Shown piece after piece: positions 7,561-16,061 of a stretch of 64,000 bases of DNA (position 1 is its first letter; each line of letters opens with the position of its first letter). The translations under genes were made by a program, and so were the position numbers. Under the pieces are notes generated by a model, which saw only the letters and a list, made by a program, of their open reading frames with translations, was not told the origin of the DNA and ran no database searches. The stretch lies in NCBI RefSeq assembly GCF_036231965.1, contig NZ_CP109499.1, positions 4,588,001 to 4,652,000 of the forward strand, given 5' to 3'. The stretch comes from Streptomyces sp. NBC_01428. Lineage in GTDB: Bacteria; Actinomycetota; Actinomycetes; Streptomycetales; Streptomycetaceae.

Positions 7561-8460
7561 GTGTCCCCTCGTCTCCGGAGCGTCCTGTCGGCGGTGCTGA
7601 TCGTCCTCGCCTGCCTCCTCGCGCCGCTCGGCGCGCTGTCGACGTGGGCGATGTACGGGCTCGGCGACTCCGGCCGCTACGAGGCCACCGTGGCGCCGCT
7701 CGCCGCCGACGCCGACGTGCGGGACGCGGTGGCCGCCGGTGTCACCGACGGCATCCTCCGCGAGGTCCACGTACGCCAGGGGCTCCAGGGACCCGTCAAC
7801 CACTTCGTCCGCGACGCCGTCCGCTCGTTCACCGAGACCGAGGCGTACCGGACGGCGTGGGAGACCGCCAACATGGCCGCCCACGACGCGGTGATGCGGG
7901 CCCTGCGCGACGACCGCGAGGGCGCGGTGACCGTCGACCTCGCGCCCGTCACCGAGCGGGTCAAGCTCCGGCTCGCCGCCGACCACATGCCGCTGGCCGA
8001 CCGGATCCCCGTCGAGCACACGGAGATCACCGTGCTCGGGGCCGAGGACCTGGCCCGGCTCCGGAAGGGGTTCCACGTGCTCGAAGTCGCCGGTTTCTGG
8101 CTGCCCGTGGCGTCGGTCGTCTTCGCGGCGACCGGGATCGTCCTAGCCCTCTGCCGTCGTCGCGCGGTCCTCGCGACGGGCATCGGCACCGCGCTCGGCG
8201 CCGCGCTGCTCGGCGTGGCGGTCGCCGTCGGCCGCGGCCTGACCCTCTCCGGCCTGCCGGACGGCGTGTCCCGCACGGCCGCCGGCGCGGTCTACGACGC
8301 CCTCACCGAGACCCTGCGGTTCGTCTCCTGGCTGCTCCTGGCCGCCGGCCTCACGGTCGCGCTGGGCGCCGCGCTCACCGGCGCGTACGTCCGTTACCGG
8401 CGGACGGCCGCGACACCCGCGCAGACTCCGGCGGAACAGTCCACGCGGGTCGGCGCCTGA
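7561..8460 (+). CDS. Membrane protein with large extracytoplasmic domain
   Basis: About 299 residues if the GTG at 7561 is the start; an in-frame TTG at 7549 is an alternative, and upstream extensions look non-coding. A first membrane helix (VLSAVLIVLACLLAPLGALSTW) is followed by about 150 polar residues (ADADVRDAVAAGVTDGILRE). Three helices follow (WLPVASVVFAATGIVLALC, ATGIGTALGAALLGVAVAVG and FVSWLLLAAGLTVALGAALTG), then a charged tail. The layout resembles actinobacterial membrane proteins of unknown function. It precedes, on the same strand, the EEP-domain gene at 8693. Confidence 0.72.
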   Translation: MSPRLRSVLSAVLIVLACLLAPLGALSTWAMYGLGDSGRYEATVAPLAADADVRDAVAAGVTDGILREVHVRQGLQGPVNHFVRDAVRSFTETEAYRTAWETANMAAHDAVMRALRDDREGAVTVDLAPVTERVKLRLAADHMPLADRIPVEHTEITVLGAEDLARLRKGFHVLEVAGFWLPVASVVFAATGIVLALCRRRAVLATGIGTALGAALLGVAVAVGRGLTLSGLPDGVSRTAAGAVYDALTETLRFVSWLLLAAGLTVALGAALTGAYVRYRRTAATPAQTPAEQSTRVGA

Positions 8461-8692
8461 TCCGCTCCCCGTGCCGGACCCGGTCCACCGCTCGGGCGAC
8501 CGGCACCGGACGGGGCACGCACCGGCGACACACCGACCGCGCACCGGCACCCGCCGAGGCGGGCCCCGCCCGCTGCGAGCGTCGGGGCACCACGCGCGCC
8601 CCGCGTCCCGCCACCCGGCGACCCTCCCCCCGCGCGCCCCGTCTTCGGGGGAGGATGCGGACATCCCACGCGGACGAGCGGAAGGCCGGAAG

Positions 8693-9709
8693 GTGGACAC
8701 TGCGGCGGCTGACCGACGGGGCGCGGAGGAACCCGCGTACCGCGAGCGGAGGCGGCGGGGCGGCCGCACCGTCGCGGCGTGGCTCGCCGGACTGCTGCTC
8801 GCCGGGGTGAGCGTCGTCGCCGGATGCCGGGTCGCCGACATCGACGGGATCACGCCCGTCCCGCAGTTGCTCGCCTTCCTGCCGTGGCTGCTCGTGCCGG
8901 CCGGCCTCGCGGTGCTGCTGACCCTGCTCGCCCGATGGCGGACCGGCCTGGTCTGGGGAGTCGTCGTCCTCGGCCTCCTCGTCTGGTACATCGAGCCCTA
9001 CGGCAGGACCGGCGAACCGGTCGGGCCGGCACTCGCCGAGCTGCGGGTGATGACGTCCAACGTGGAGTTCGGGCAGGGGACCGGCTCCCTCGTCGACACC
9101 GTCCGCCGGCGCAAGCCCGACATCCTGTTCGTGCAGGAGTGCGAGTACGGCTGCTCGCGAGCGCTGGAGGACGCCTTCGGAGGGAACGGCGGCACCTACC
9201 CGTACCGGGAGGCCGTCGAGGGCGCGGGGTCCGACGGATCGGTCGTGCTGAGCCGTTTCCCGCTGCGCGGCACCGACGGAGTGCGCGGCACCATGGGCAT
9301 GCCCGGAGCCGTCGCCGACGTGCACGGCCACACCGTCGGGCTGCAGCTCGCCCATCCGATGCCCCCGCTCCCGGGGCAGGTCGGCGTCTGGCGGCGGGAA
9401 CTCGGCGCGCTGCGCCACTACGCGGCGAACAGCCGCGGGCCGACGATCGTCGCCGGGGACTTCAACGCCACCCAGGACCATGCCGCCTTCCGCCGCGTCC
9501 TCGACACCGGGCTGCGCGACAGCGCGCGGCTGTCCGGGTCACCGCGGACACCGAGCTGGCCGGCCAGGACCACGCCGGAGTTCGGCGCGCAGATCGACCA
9601 CGTCCTCGTCTCCGCCGACTTCTCCGCCCGACGGGCCGCGTTCCTGCGGATCCGCGACACGGACCACCGCGCCCTCGTCGTCGATCTCACGCTCCACCAG
9701 CGGGGATGA
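8693..9709 (+). CDS. Membrane-anchored endonuclease/exonuclease/phosphatase-fold protein
   Basis: 338 residues from GTG 8693, chosen because GAAGG lies 8 nt upstream and extensions back to 8471 are low-quality. Three hydrophobic helices (about residues 23-45, 55-75 and 80-95) precede an extracytoplasmic EEP domain. The motifs are MTSNVEFG, PDILFVQECE (catalytic Glu), AGDFNATQDH (Asp/Asn) and the terminal RDTDHRALVVDL (Asp-His). The family includes DNase I-like nucleases and phosphodiesterases. With an outward-facing domain it may act on extracellular nucleic acid or lipid phosphoesters (inference). Confidence 0.87.
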   Translation: MDTAAADRRGAEEPAYRERRRRGGRTVAAWLAGLLLAGVSVVAGCRVADIDGITPVPQLLAFLPWLLVPAGLAVLLTLLARWRTGLVWGVVVLGLLVWYIEPYGRTGEPVGPALAELRVMTSNVEFGQGTGSLVDTVRRRKPDILFVQECEYGCSRALEDAFGGNGGTYPYREAVEGAGSDGSVVLSRFPLRGTDGVRGTMGMPGAVADVHGHTVGLQLAHPMPPLPGQVGVWRRELGALRHYAANSRGPTIVAGDFNATQDHAAFRRVLDTGLRDSARLSGSPRTPSWPARTTPEFGAQIDHVLVSADFSARRAAFLRIRDTDHRALVVDLTLHQRG

Positions 9710-9744
9710 GGCCCCACCGACCCGGCCGAGCCGCGGGAAACCCT

Positions 9745-9750
9745 CATACT
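9745..9750 (+). promoter_or_regulatory. -10 box of leaderless transcript
   Basis: CATACT lies 6 nt before the ATG at 9757 and no Shine-Dalgarno sequence is present. The same hexamer and spacing recur before the gene starting at 51387. Confidence 0.45.
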
Positions 9751-9756
9751 TGGGGC

Positions 9757-11685
9757 ATGTCCCGCGCGTTCCCCGTCGGCCTCACCCCGCCCGACTGGCT
9801 GGTCAGGAACCTCACCCCGCAGCGGGCCCCCGTCAACCGGCCCGCCGTCGCCCGCGCCGCCGTCGCCATGGCGCTGCCGCTCGCCGTCGGCCTCGCCTGC
9901 GGACAACCCGCGTACGGCGCCCTCGCCTCCATGGGCGCGCTGTCCGGTGTCATCGGCGACACGGCCGACGCGTACCGCATGCGGATCTTCAACATCGCCG
10001 TGCCGCAGCTCTTCGGCGCGGTCGGCGTCACGATCGGCGCCCTCGTCTTCGGCCACGGCTGGATCGCCGTCGCCGCCGTCACCGGGGTCGCCCTCGTCTC
10101 CGGGATGATGTCCTCGATCGGCGCGGTCGCCTCCGTCGGCGGGCTGCTGCTCCTCCTCAACTGCGTGATCGGCGCCGGACTTCCGCTGCCCGGCTCCTGG
10201 TGGCTCGCCCCGGTCCTGCTGTCCGGCGGCGGCCTGCTCGTCCTCCTGCTGGCGCTGCTGGCCTGGCCACTGCGGTCGGGGGTGCCGGAACGGGCCGCCG
10301 TCGCCGACACCTACCGGAAGGTCGGGGACCTGCTCGCCGTGAGCGGCACCGACGCCTACGAGGACCTCCGCCTCACCGTCACCCGCTCCCTCAACGACTC
10401 CTACGACGCCGTCCTCGCCCGCCGCGTCTTCCACCACGGCCGCAGCCCCGACCTGGTGCGGCTGCTCGCCCAGCTGAACGCCGTCACCCCCGTCGTCGAG
10501 TCCGCCCCCGCCGCCCACCAGCGGGGCGAACGGCTGCCCGCCGCGATCCCCGCCGCCGTGCACCTGCTCGCCGAGGCCGTCGAGACCGGCTCCACCACCC
10601 CCGTCGAGCTGCGGCTGCCCGCGCCCGCCGACGAGACCGGCCGGTCCGTCGACCACGCCGTGCGGCACGCGGCGGGCGTCGTCAACGACGTGTCACCGGA
10701 CCCCCTGGACGACCGTCTCGGCCGGCCCGCCACCCTCCGCGTGCGGACCGCGCGCGCCGCCCGCGGCGTCCTGATGTCCGCCGCCTCCTGGCGCTACGGC
10801 ATCCGGCTCGCCCTGTGCATCGGCCTCGCCCAGATCCTGGTCTCGACGGTCGCCGTGCCGCGCTCCTACTGGGTCGCGCTCACCATCACCTTCGTCATGA
10901 AGCCCGACTTCGGGTCCGTGTTCTCCCGGGCGCTGCTGCGCGCGCTCGGCACGGTCGCCGGGCTCGTCGTCGCGGCGGCGGTGCTGACCGTGGTGCCGCG
11001 CGGCTGGGCCGACGTCGGCGTGATCCTGCTGCTCGCCCCGCTGATCCCGGCGCTGACACCGCGCGGCTACGGATACCAGACGGCCGCGATCACCCCGGTG
11101 ATCCTCCTGCTGTCCGACATCCTCAACCACCAGGGCACCGGCCTGGTCGTCCCCCGCCTCGTCGACTCCCTCGTCGGCTGCGCGATCGCCCTGGTGGCGG
11201 GGTATCTGCTGTGGCCGGAGAGCTGGCACGCCCGGGTCGGCGACCGGCTCGCGGACGCGGTCGCGGACACCGCCGAGTACGTCGAGCTGGCCTTCGGCGG
11301 CCTCGCCGACCCTGCGGCCCGCGCGCGCTCCAGGCGCCGTCTGTACCGCGACCTGTCCTCCATCCGTACGGAGTTCCAGCGCGCCCTGACCGAACCGCCG
11401 CCCAACGGGCGCCGGGCCGCCGCCTGGATGCCCCTGGTCGTCGCCGTCGAACGGATCGTGGACGCGACGACCGCCGCCCGGGTCCGTGTCCGCGGGGGAT
11501 CGGCCGAACCGTCCGCCGACGAGATCACCACGATCGCGCGCCAGTTGCGGGAGCTTTCGGACGGTCTGCGCGCATCGGACGTCCTCGTCGCCGTCCGCAC
11601 CGATCTGAGCGGCCCGTCGGGCAGCGTGCTCGAACCGGTGCGCCAGGAGGTCGCGGCGGCCCGCACCATCGCGTCACCGCACTGA
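9757..11685 (+). CDS. FUSC-family membrane protein (aromatic acid exporter type)
   Basis: 642 residues from ATG 9757. Two blocks of about six hydrophobic helices (residues about 30-175 and 350-490) each precede a hydrophilic region, the layout of FUSC/YccS/AaeB-like proteins. The second block carries YWVALTITFVMKPDFGSVFSRALLRALGT, the conserved repeat of the family. Members are proposed to export aromatic carboxylic acids or other hydrophobic compounds. The substrate is unknown here, and no dedicated regulator is adjacent. Confidence 0.87.
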   Translation: MSRAFPVGLTPPDWLVRNLTPQRAPVNRPAVARAAVAMALPLAVGLACGQPAYGALASMGALSGVIGDTADAYRMRIFNIAVPQLFGAVGVTIGALVFGHGWIAVAAVTGVALVSGMMSSIGAVASVGGLLLLLNCVIGAGLPLPGSWWLAPVLLSGGGLLVLLLALLAWPLRSGVPERAAVADTYRKVGDLLAVSGTDAYEDLRLTVTRSLNDSYDAVLARRVFHHGRSPDLVRLLAQLNAVTPVVESAPAAHQRGERLPAAIPAAVHLLAEAVETGSTTPVELRLPAPADETGRSVDHAVRHAAGVVNDVSPDPLDDRLGRPATLRVRTARAARGVLMSAASWRYGIRLALCIGLAQILVSTVAVPRSYWVALTITFVMKPDFGSVFSRALLRALGTVAGLVVAAAVLTVVPRGWADVGVILLLAPLIPALTPRGYGYQTAAITPVILLLSDILNHQGTGLVVPRLVDSLVGCAIALVAGYLLWPESWHARVGDRLADAVADTAEYVELAFGGLADPAARARSRRRLYRDLSSIRTEFQRALTEPPPNGRRAAAWMPLVVAVERIVDATTAARVRVRGGSAEPSADEITTIARQLRELSDGLRASDVLVAVRTDLSGPSGSVLEPVRQEVAAARTIASPH

Positions 11686-11845
11686 GGGCGAACGCGGAGT
11701 GAACGGGTCCGGCCCACAAGGGGGGTTGAGGTGCCTTCTGACCAGCGGGCCGCCCCTGCCGAAGATCACCTTCTGTGGCCGCTAACCTTACGTGTCCGTC
11801 CTGGCCAGGGATTGACGGGATCAACTCACGCGAAGGGTTGCGCAC

Positions 11846-13471
11846 ATGGGCATTCTCACTCTCCTGCGGAATGCGTTCGGCCGCTCACGCAAGGGTCGTG
11901 ACGCCGACGCGGAGACCTCGCGAGAGGCGACGCCGACGGTTCCGGCTCCTTCCCAGGAGGCCGAACCGACTCCGGCCCCCGCTCCGGAGACCGACCCGGT
12001 CTCCACCCGGCTCCCTGACCCCGAGCCGAAGATCCCGTCCCAGTCGACCGAGCCGAACCCGTCCGTCGTCGACGACCTCGTCTCGGCGGCGTTCGACAAC
12101 GTGACGGTCCCGAAGCAGACGTCCTCCCCCGAGGAGGAGTCCGCGTCGGCCCCGGAGCCGATCAAGCCCGACCCGACCGAGCCGATCCCGGCGGAGCCGG
12201 TCGCCGAGACCGAGAGCCCGGTCGCGGAGACCGAGCCGGTCGCCGACGCCGGACCGGTGGTCGAGGCCGAGCACGTCGTCGTCGCCGAGGCGGGCCCCGT
12301 CGCGGTGATCGAGCCCGAGCCGACGGCGACGCCGGACGCGGTGGTCGAACCGGTCGAGGTCACCGAGCCCGAGGCACCCATCGAGCCGGCGACGGTGATC
12401 GAGCCGGTGGCGGTCGAGCCCGAGCCGGTCGTCGACGCAGAGCCGGTGGTCGAGCCCGAGCCGGTCGTCGACGCGGAGCCGACGGTCGAGCCCGTGGTGG
12501 AACCCGCGGCGGTCGTGCCCGCGGTCGCCGACGGCGGGGAGGATCCACAGGATCGACCCGAGCCGGTCGTCGAAGGCAGCACGGGTGGTGCGGGTGGGAG
12601 CACTCCCGCCGAAGGCGAAACCGAGGCGGTCGAGCCGGTCACCGAGCCGGCCGAACCGGTCACGCCCGTCACCGAGGCGGAGCCGGAGACCCCGGTCGCG
12701 GCGGTCGCGCCGGTCGCCGAGGCCGAGCCGGAGACCCCGGTCACGCCGGTCGCGCCGGAGGTCGCCCCGGTGACCCAGGTGACCCAGGTGACCCCGGTGA
12801 CCGCCGCGGCCCCGGCGGTCCCCCTGACCAGGGTCAAGTCGAAGGCTCCGGCGCTGGCAACGGCGTACAGGGAAGCGGGTACCGCGCTGAAGAAGCGGGA
12901 CCTGACAGGCACCCGCGCCACGATCTACCTCGTGCTCGACCGCTCCTCGTCGATGCGCGCCTACTACAAGGACGGCTCCGCCCAGGCCCTGGGCGAGCAG
13001 GCCCTCGCCCTCGCCGCCCACGTGGACCCGGAGGCGACCGTCCACGTCGTCTTCTTCTCCACGGAGCTGGACGGCACCGGCACCCTCACCCTCACCGAGT
13101 TCGAGAACAAGGTCGACGACCTGCACGCCGGCCTCGGCCGCATGGGCCGTACGAGCTACCACGCGGCGGTCGAGGAAGTCGTCACGCACTACCAGAAGTC
13201 CGGCACCACGGACCCGGCCCTGGTGATCTTCCAGGTGGACGGCGCCCCCGACGCCAAGACCCCGGCCACCCAGTCCCTCGCGGACGCGGCCAAGGACCAC
13301 CCCGGTGTCTTCTTCTCCTTCGTCGCGTTCGGCGAGCCGGAGAACAAGGCCTTCGACTACCTCCGCAGGCTGAAGACCGGGAACACGGCCTTCTTCCACG
13401 CGGGCCCGACCCCGCGCGAACTGACGGACGCCGAGGTCTACGACGGCCTGCTGGAGAACTGGCGCCCGTAG
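11846..13471 (+). CDS. vWA (TerF-like) protein with long acidic Pro/Val/Glu repeat region
   Basis: 541 residues from ATG 11846 (GAAGGG 8 nt upstream). Residues 1-15 are basic (MGILTLLRNAFGRSRKGRD). Residues about 20-325 are disordered and dominated by Glu, Pro and Val (EPVVDAEPVVEPEPVVDAEP), with visible tandem DNA repeats. Residues about 345-541 are a von Willebrand A domain of the TerF/TerY type with the MIDAS motif DRSSSM (DxSxS) and a downstream Thr/Asp set (GRTSYHAAV, FQVDGAPD). No signal peptide is seen, so it is probably cytoplasmic. TerF-like vWA proteins accompany tellurite/stress (Ter) systems, but no terD-type gene lies nearby. The acidic region may act as a spacer or binding arm. 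Confidence 0.85.
   Translation: MGILTLLRNAFGRSRKGRDADAETSREATPTVPAPSQEAEPTPAPAPETDPVSTRLPDPEPKIPSQSTEPNPSVVDDLVSAAFDNVTVPKQTSSPEEESASAPEPIKPDPTEPIPAEPVAETESPVAETEPVADAGPVVEAEHVVVAEAGPVAVIEPEPTATPDAVVEPVEVTEPEAPIEPATVIEPVAVEPEPVVDAEPVVEPEPVVDAEPTVEPVVEPAAVVPAVADGGEDPQDRPEPVVEGSTGGAGGSTPAEGETEAVEPVTEPAEPVTPVTEAEPETPVAAVAPVAEAEPETPVTPVAPEVAPVTQVTQVTPVTAAAPAVPLTRVKSKAPALATAYREAGTALKKRDLTGTRATIYLVLDRSSSMRAYYKDGSAQALGEQALALAAHVDPEATVHVVFFSTELDGTGTLTLTEFENKVDDLHAGLGRMGRTSYHAAVEEVVTHYQKSGTTDPALVIFQVDGAPDAKTPATQSLADAAKDHPGVFFSFVAFGEPENKAFDYLRRLKTGNTAFFHAGPTPRELTDAEVYDGLLENWRP
12416..12487 (+). repeat. Tandem 36-bp repeat inside vWA gene
   Basis: Two 36-bp units (12416-12451 and 12452-12487) differing at a few positions, each encoding a 12-residue EPEPVVDAEP-type unit. 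In-frame expansion or contraction would change the length of the acidic arm. Confidence 0.75.
12671..12760 (+). repeat. Tandem 45-bp repeat inside vWA gene
   Basis: Two 45-bp units (12671-12715 and 12716-12760) encode 15-residue copies of the form xEAEPETPVxxVAPx. They are followed by 9-bp GTGACCCAG-type repeats at about 12770-12800. Confidence 0.75.
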
Positions 13472-13500
13472 GTCACCGGAGACCCCGTATCGCAGCGCCC

Positions 13501-13542
13501 GGCCGCCCCCTTCCCACCCTGTAGAACGGGAAGCGGGCGGCC
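13501..13542. terminator. Terminator-like hairpin after vWA gene
   Basis: GGCCGCCC plus TTCCC (13501-13515) pairs with GGGAA plus GGGCGGCC (13528-13542) across a 2-nt internal loop and a 12-nt loop. Confidence 0.6.
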
Positions 13543-13643
13543 CGCGCGTGTCGGCTACGATTTCAAGGTTCACCGATGACGACGCGCCGGCCGGGGAACC
13601 GAGGCGGTCGTCACCCCACGTAGCGACTTGGGAGCAGCCCGCG

Positions 13644-15377
13644 ATGGCTCGACACCTCATCACCAGCGCCCTTCCGTACATCAACGGGATCAAGCACCTG
13701 GGCAACATGGTGGGGTCCATGCTCCCGGCGGACGTGTACGCCCGGTACCTCCGCCAGCGCGGTCACGACGTCCTGTACATCTGCGCGACGGACGAGCACG
13801 GCACCCCCGCCGAACTGGCGGCCAAGGAGCGGGGTCTGCCCGTCGACGTGTTCTGCGCGCAGGCGCACGACGCGCAGAAGGCGGTGTACGACGGCTTCGA
13901 GCTGGCCTTCGACTACTTCGGCCGCAGCTCCAGCGCGCAGAACCGCGAGATCACGCAGCACTTCGCGCGCCGCCTGAACGAGAACGGCTTCATCGAGGAG
14001 CGCGCCATCCGTCAGGTGTACTCGCCGACGGACGGCCGGTTCCTCCCGGACCGTTACGTGGAGGGCACCTGCCCGCACTGCGGTTACGACAAGGCCCGCG
14101 GCGACCAGTGCGAGAACTGCACGCGCGTCCTCGACCCCACGGACCTGATCGACCCGCGTTCGGCGATCTCCGGCTCGACGGACCTGGAGGTCCGCGAGAC
14201 GAAGCACCTCTTCCTCCTCCAGTCGAAGCTGCAGCACGAGGTCGAGGAGTGGGTGGCACGTCACGAGTCCGAGTGGCCGCAGCTCGCCTCCTCCATCGCC
14301 CGCAAGTGGCTGACCGAGGGCCTGCACGACCGCGCGATCACCCGTGACCTGGACTGGGGCGTCCCGGTCCCGGCCGACACCTGGCCCGAGCTGGCGGCCG
14401 AGGGCAAGGTCTTCTACGTCTGGTTCGACGCCCCGATCGAGTACATCGGCGCGACGAACGAGTGGGCCGACCAGCCCGTCCAGGATGCGGAGAACCGGGA
14501 CTGGAAGTCCTGGTGGTACGACGCGGACTCCGGCGAGAACCCGGTCCGGTACACGCAGTTCATGGCGAAGGACAACGTGCCCTTCCACACCGTCATGTTC
14601 CCGGCCACCGAGCTGGGCGTGCGCGAGCCGTGGAAGAAGGTCGACTACGTCAAGGCCTTCAACTGGCTGACGTACTACGGCGGCAAGTTCTCCACGTCCC
14701 AGAAGCGCGGTGTCTTCACCGACCAGGCCCTGGACATCCTGCCCGCCGACTACTGGCGCTACTTCCTCATCGCGAACGCCCCCGAGTCGGACGACTCGTC
14801 GTTCACCTGGGAGCACTTCACGGCCACGGTGAACAAGGACCTGGCCGACACTCTCGGCAACTTCGTCAACCGGGTGCTGTCCTTCTCCAAGAAGCGCTTC
14901 GGCGAGGAGGTCCCGGCGGGCTCGGAGGCCGGGGAGGCCGAGACCCGGCTGGGCGAGGAGATCGCGGGCCTGCTCGCCGAGTACGAGACCCAGATGGAGG
15001 CCCTCCAGTTCCGCAAGGCGGCCGCCGCGCTGCGCGCCCTGTGGTCGGCCGGCAACTCCTACCTGGAGGAGAAGGCCCCCTGGCTGGAGATCAAGACGAA
15101 TTCCGAGGGCGCGGCACTGACCCTCCGCACGGCGATGAACCTGATCCACCTGTACTCGGTGGTCTCCGAGCCCTTCATCCCGTCGTCCGCCCGTGCCATG
15201 CGCTCGGCCTTCGCCCTGGCCGAGGACACGGCGACGTGGGTGACGCAGGACGAGGTCCGCGCCCTGTCCTCGGTGCCCTCCGGCACCCCGTTCACGGTTC
15301 CCCCGGTCCTCTTCGCGAAGATCACCGACGAGGACCTGGAGTCCTACAAGGAGCGCTTCGGCGGCGCCCCCGAGTAG
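13644..15377 (+). CDS. metG: Methionyl-tRNA synthetase
   Basis: 577 residues from ATG 13644 (GGGAG 9 nt upstream). Class I aminoacyl-tRNA synthetase attaching methionine to initiator and elongator tRNA. The N-terminus MARHLITSALPYINGIKHLG contains the HIGH-type signature (here HLGN). TDEHGTPAELAAKERG follows, then four zinc-type cysteines (CPHCGYDKARGDQCENC) and FSTSQKRG, the KMSKS-equivalent loop. The anticodon-binding helical domain fills the last 170 residues. Length near 580 without a C-terminal EMAP/Trbp111 dimerisation domain fits the short actinobacterial form. It is a single-gene unit, flanked by terminators on both sides. Confidence 0.97.
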   Translation: MARHLITSALPYINGIKHLGNMVGSMLPADVYARYLRQRGHDVLYICATDEHGTPAELAAKERGLPVDVFCAQAHDAQKAVYDGFELAFDYFGRSSSAQNREITQHFARRLNENGFIEERAIRQVYSPTDGRFLPDRYVEGTCPHCGYDKARGDQCENCTRVLDPTDLIDPRSAISGSTDLEVRETKHLFLLQSKLQHEVEEWVARHESEWPQLASSIARKWLTEGLHDRAITRDLDWGVPVPADTWPELAAEGKVFYVWFDAPIEYIGATNEWADQPVQDAENRDWKSWWYDADSGENPVRYTQFMAKDNVPFHTVMFPATELGVREPWKKVDYVKAFNWLTYYGGKFSTSQKRGVFTDQALDILPADYWRYFLIANAPESDDSSFTWEHFTATVNKDLADTLGNFVNRVLSFSKKRFGEEVPAGSEAGEAETRLGEEIAGLLAEYETQMEALQFRKAAAALRALWSAGNSYLEEKAPWLEIKTNSEGAALTLRTAMNLIHLYSVVSEPFIPSSARAMRSAFALAEDTATWVTQDEVRALSSVPSGTPFTVPPVLFAKITDEDLESYKERFGGAPE

Positions 15378-15393
15378 GCACCCGATTCAGGCC

Positions 15394-15430
15394 AAGGGGC
15401 CCCGCACCACGCGGTGGTGCGGGGCCCCTT
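15394..15430. terminator. Terminator hairpin after metG
   Basis: A perfect 17-bp stem (15394-15410 with 15414-15430) with GCG loop, starting 17 nt after the metG stop and ending in TT. Confidence 0.88.
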
Positions 15431-15485
15431 CGGCACCCACCGTCCGTGGGGTGGCCCTGACTTCTGGCATGACCCCGATCACCCG

Positions 15486-15491
15486 TATGGT
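15486..15491 (+). promoter_or_regulatory. -10 box of leaderless transcript
   Basis: TATGGT (TANNNT) ends 7 nt before the ATG at 15499. Confidence 0.5.
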
Positions 15492-15498
15492 TTCCGCC

Positions 15499-15975
15499 AT
15501 GGCAGTCCCCGAGGTCATTCCGATCGCCTACGAGCCGAAGCACCGCACCGAGACCATCGGCCGGTACGCGGACGGTCAGTTCCTGGCGTCGATCACGTAC
15601 GCCTTCCCCGAAGGGTTCCGTCCCGACGACGGCTGGGAAGAGCACAAACGGCTCTACACCGTGCTCCACACCTTCGACTCCGAGGGGCGCTACCGCGACT
15701 CGGAGGTCTGGTGTGCCGGCACCTGGGCCGAGCAGCAGAGCGACCCGCACGGGGACACCTCCGTGCTCTCGCGCGCCCGCGTCCACCTGGCCAAGCTGCT
15801 GCGCAGCCTGCCCCGGCGCTCGTACACGGACATCGCGATCCGCCCCTTCCAACTGACGGTCGACGGCGTGCTGTTCGGTCTGCTGAGCGGAGTCGACGAG
15901 GGCGAGCCCTGGGCCGAGCTCTACCCCGACCGCCTCGGCTTCGCCGAACCGTGGGACGGCACGTACGACACCTGA
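15499..15975 (+). CDS. Conserved hypothetical protein, 158 aa
   Basis: 158 residues from ATG 15499, chosen over upstream in-frame starts because of the -10 box at 15486-15491. It is a soluble, acidic, mixed alpha/beta protein (VIPIAYEPKHRTETIGRYAD, then HLAKLLRSLPRRSYTDIAIR) with no signal peptide or membrane helix. It looks like a conserved actinobacterial hypothetical, but I recognise no catalytic motif. It is monocistronic, with the next gene convergent. Confidence 0.75.
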   Translation: MAVPEVIPIAYEPKHRTETIGRYADGQFLASITYAFPEGFRPDDGWEEHKRLYTVLHTFDSEGRYRDSEVWCAGTWAEQQSDPHGDTSVLSRARVHLAKLLRSLPRRSYTDIAIRPFQLTVDGVLFGLLSGVDEGEPWAELYPDRLGFAEPWDGTYDT

Positions 15976-16061
15976 GCGGGGCGACCGTCGGCTCCATCAC
16001 CGGAGCGGGGGGCCGCGGAAGGGCCCGGCGGAGGGTCCACCGGACCCCGGCCGTCCGGTGG

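Noticed and set aside
12416..12802. Clustered short repeats considered as CRISPR or minisatellite
   Set aside because: Repeats are in-frame, without unique spacers, and encode Glu/Pro/Val units inside a protein gene.
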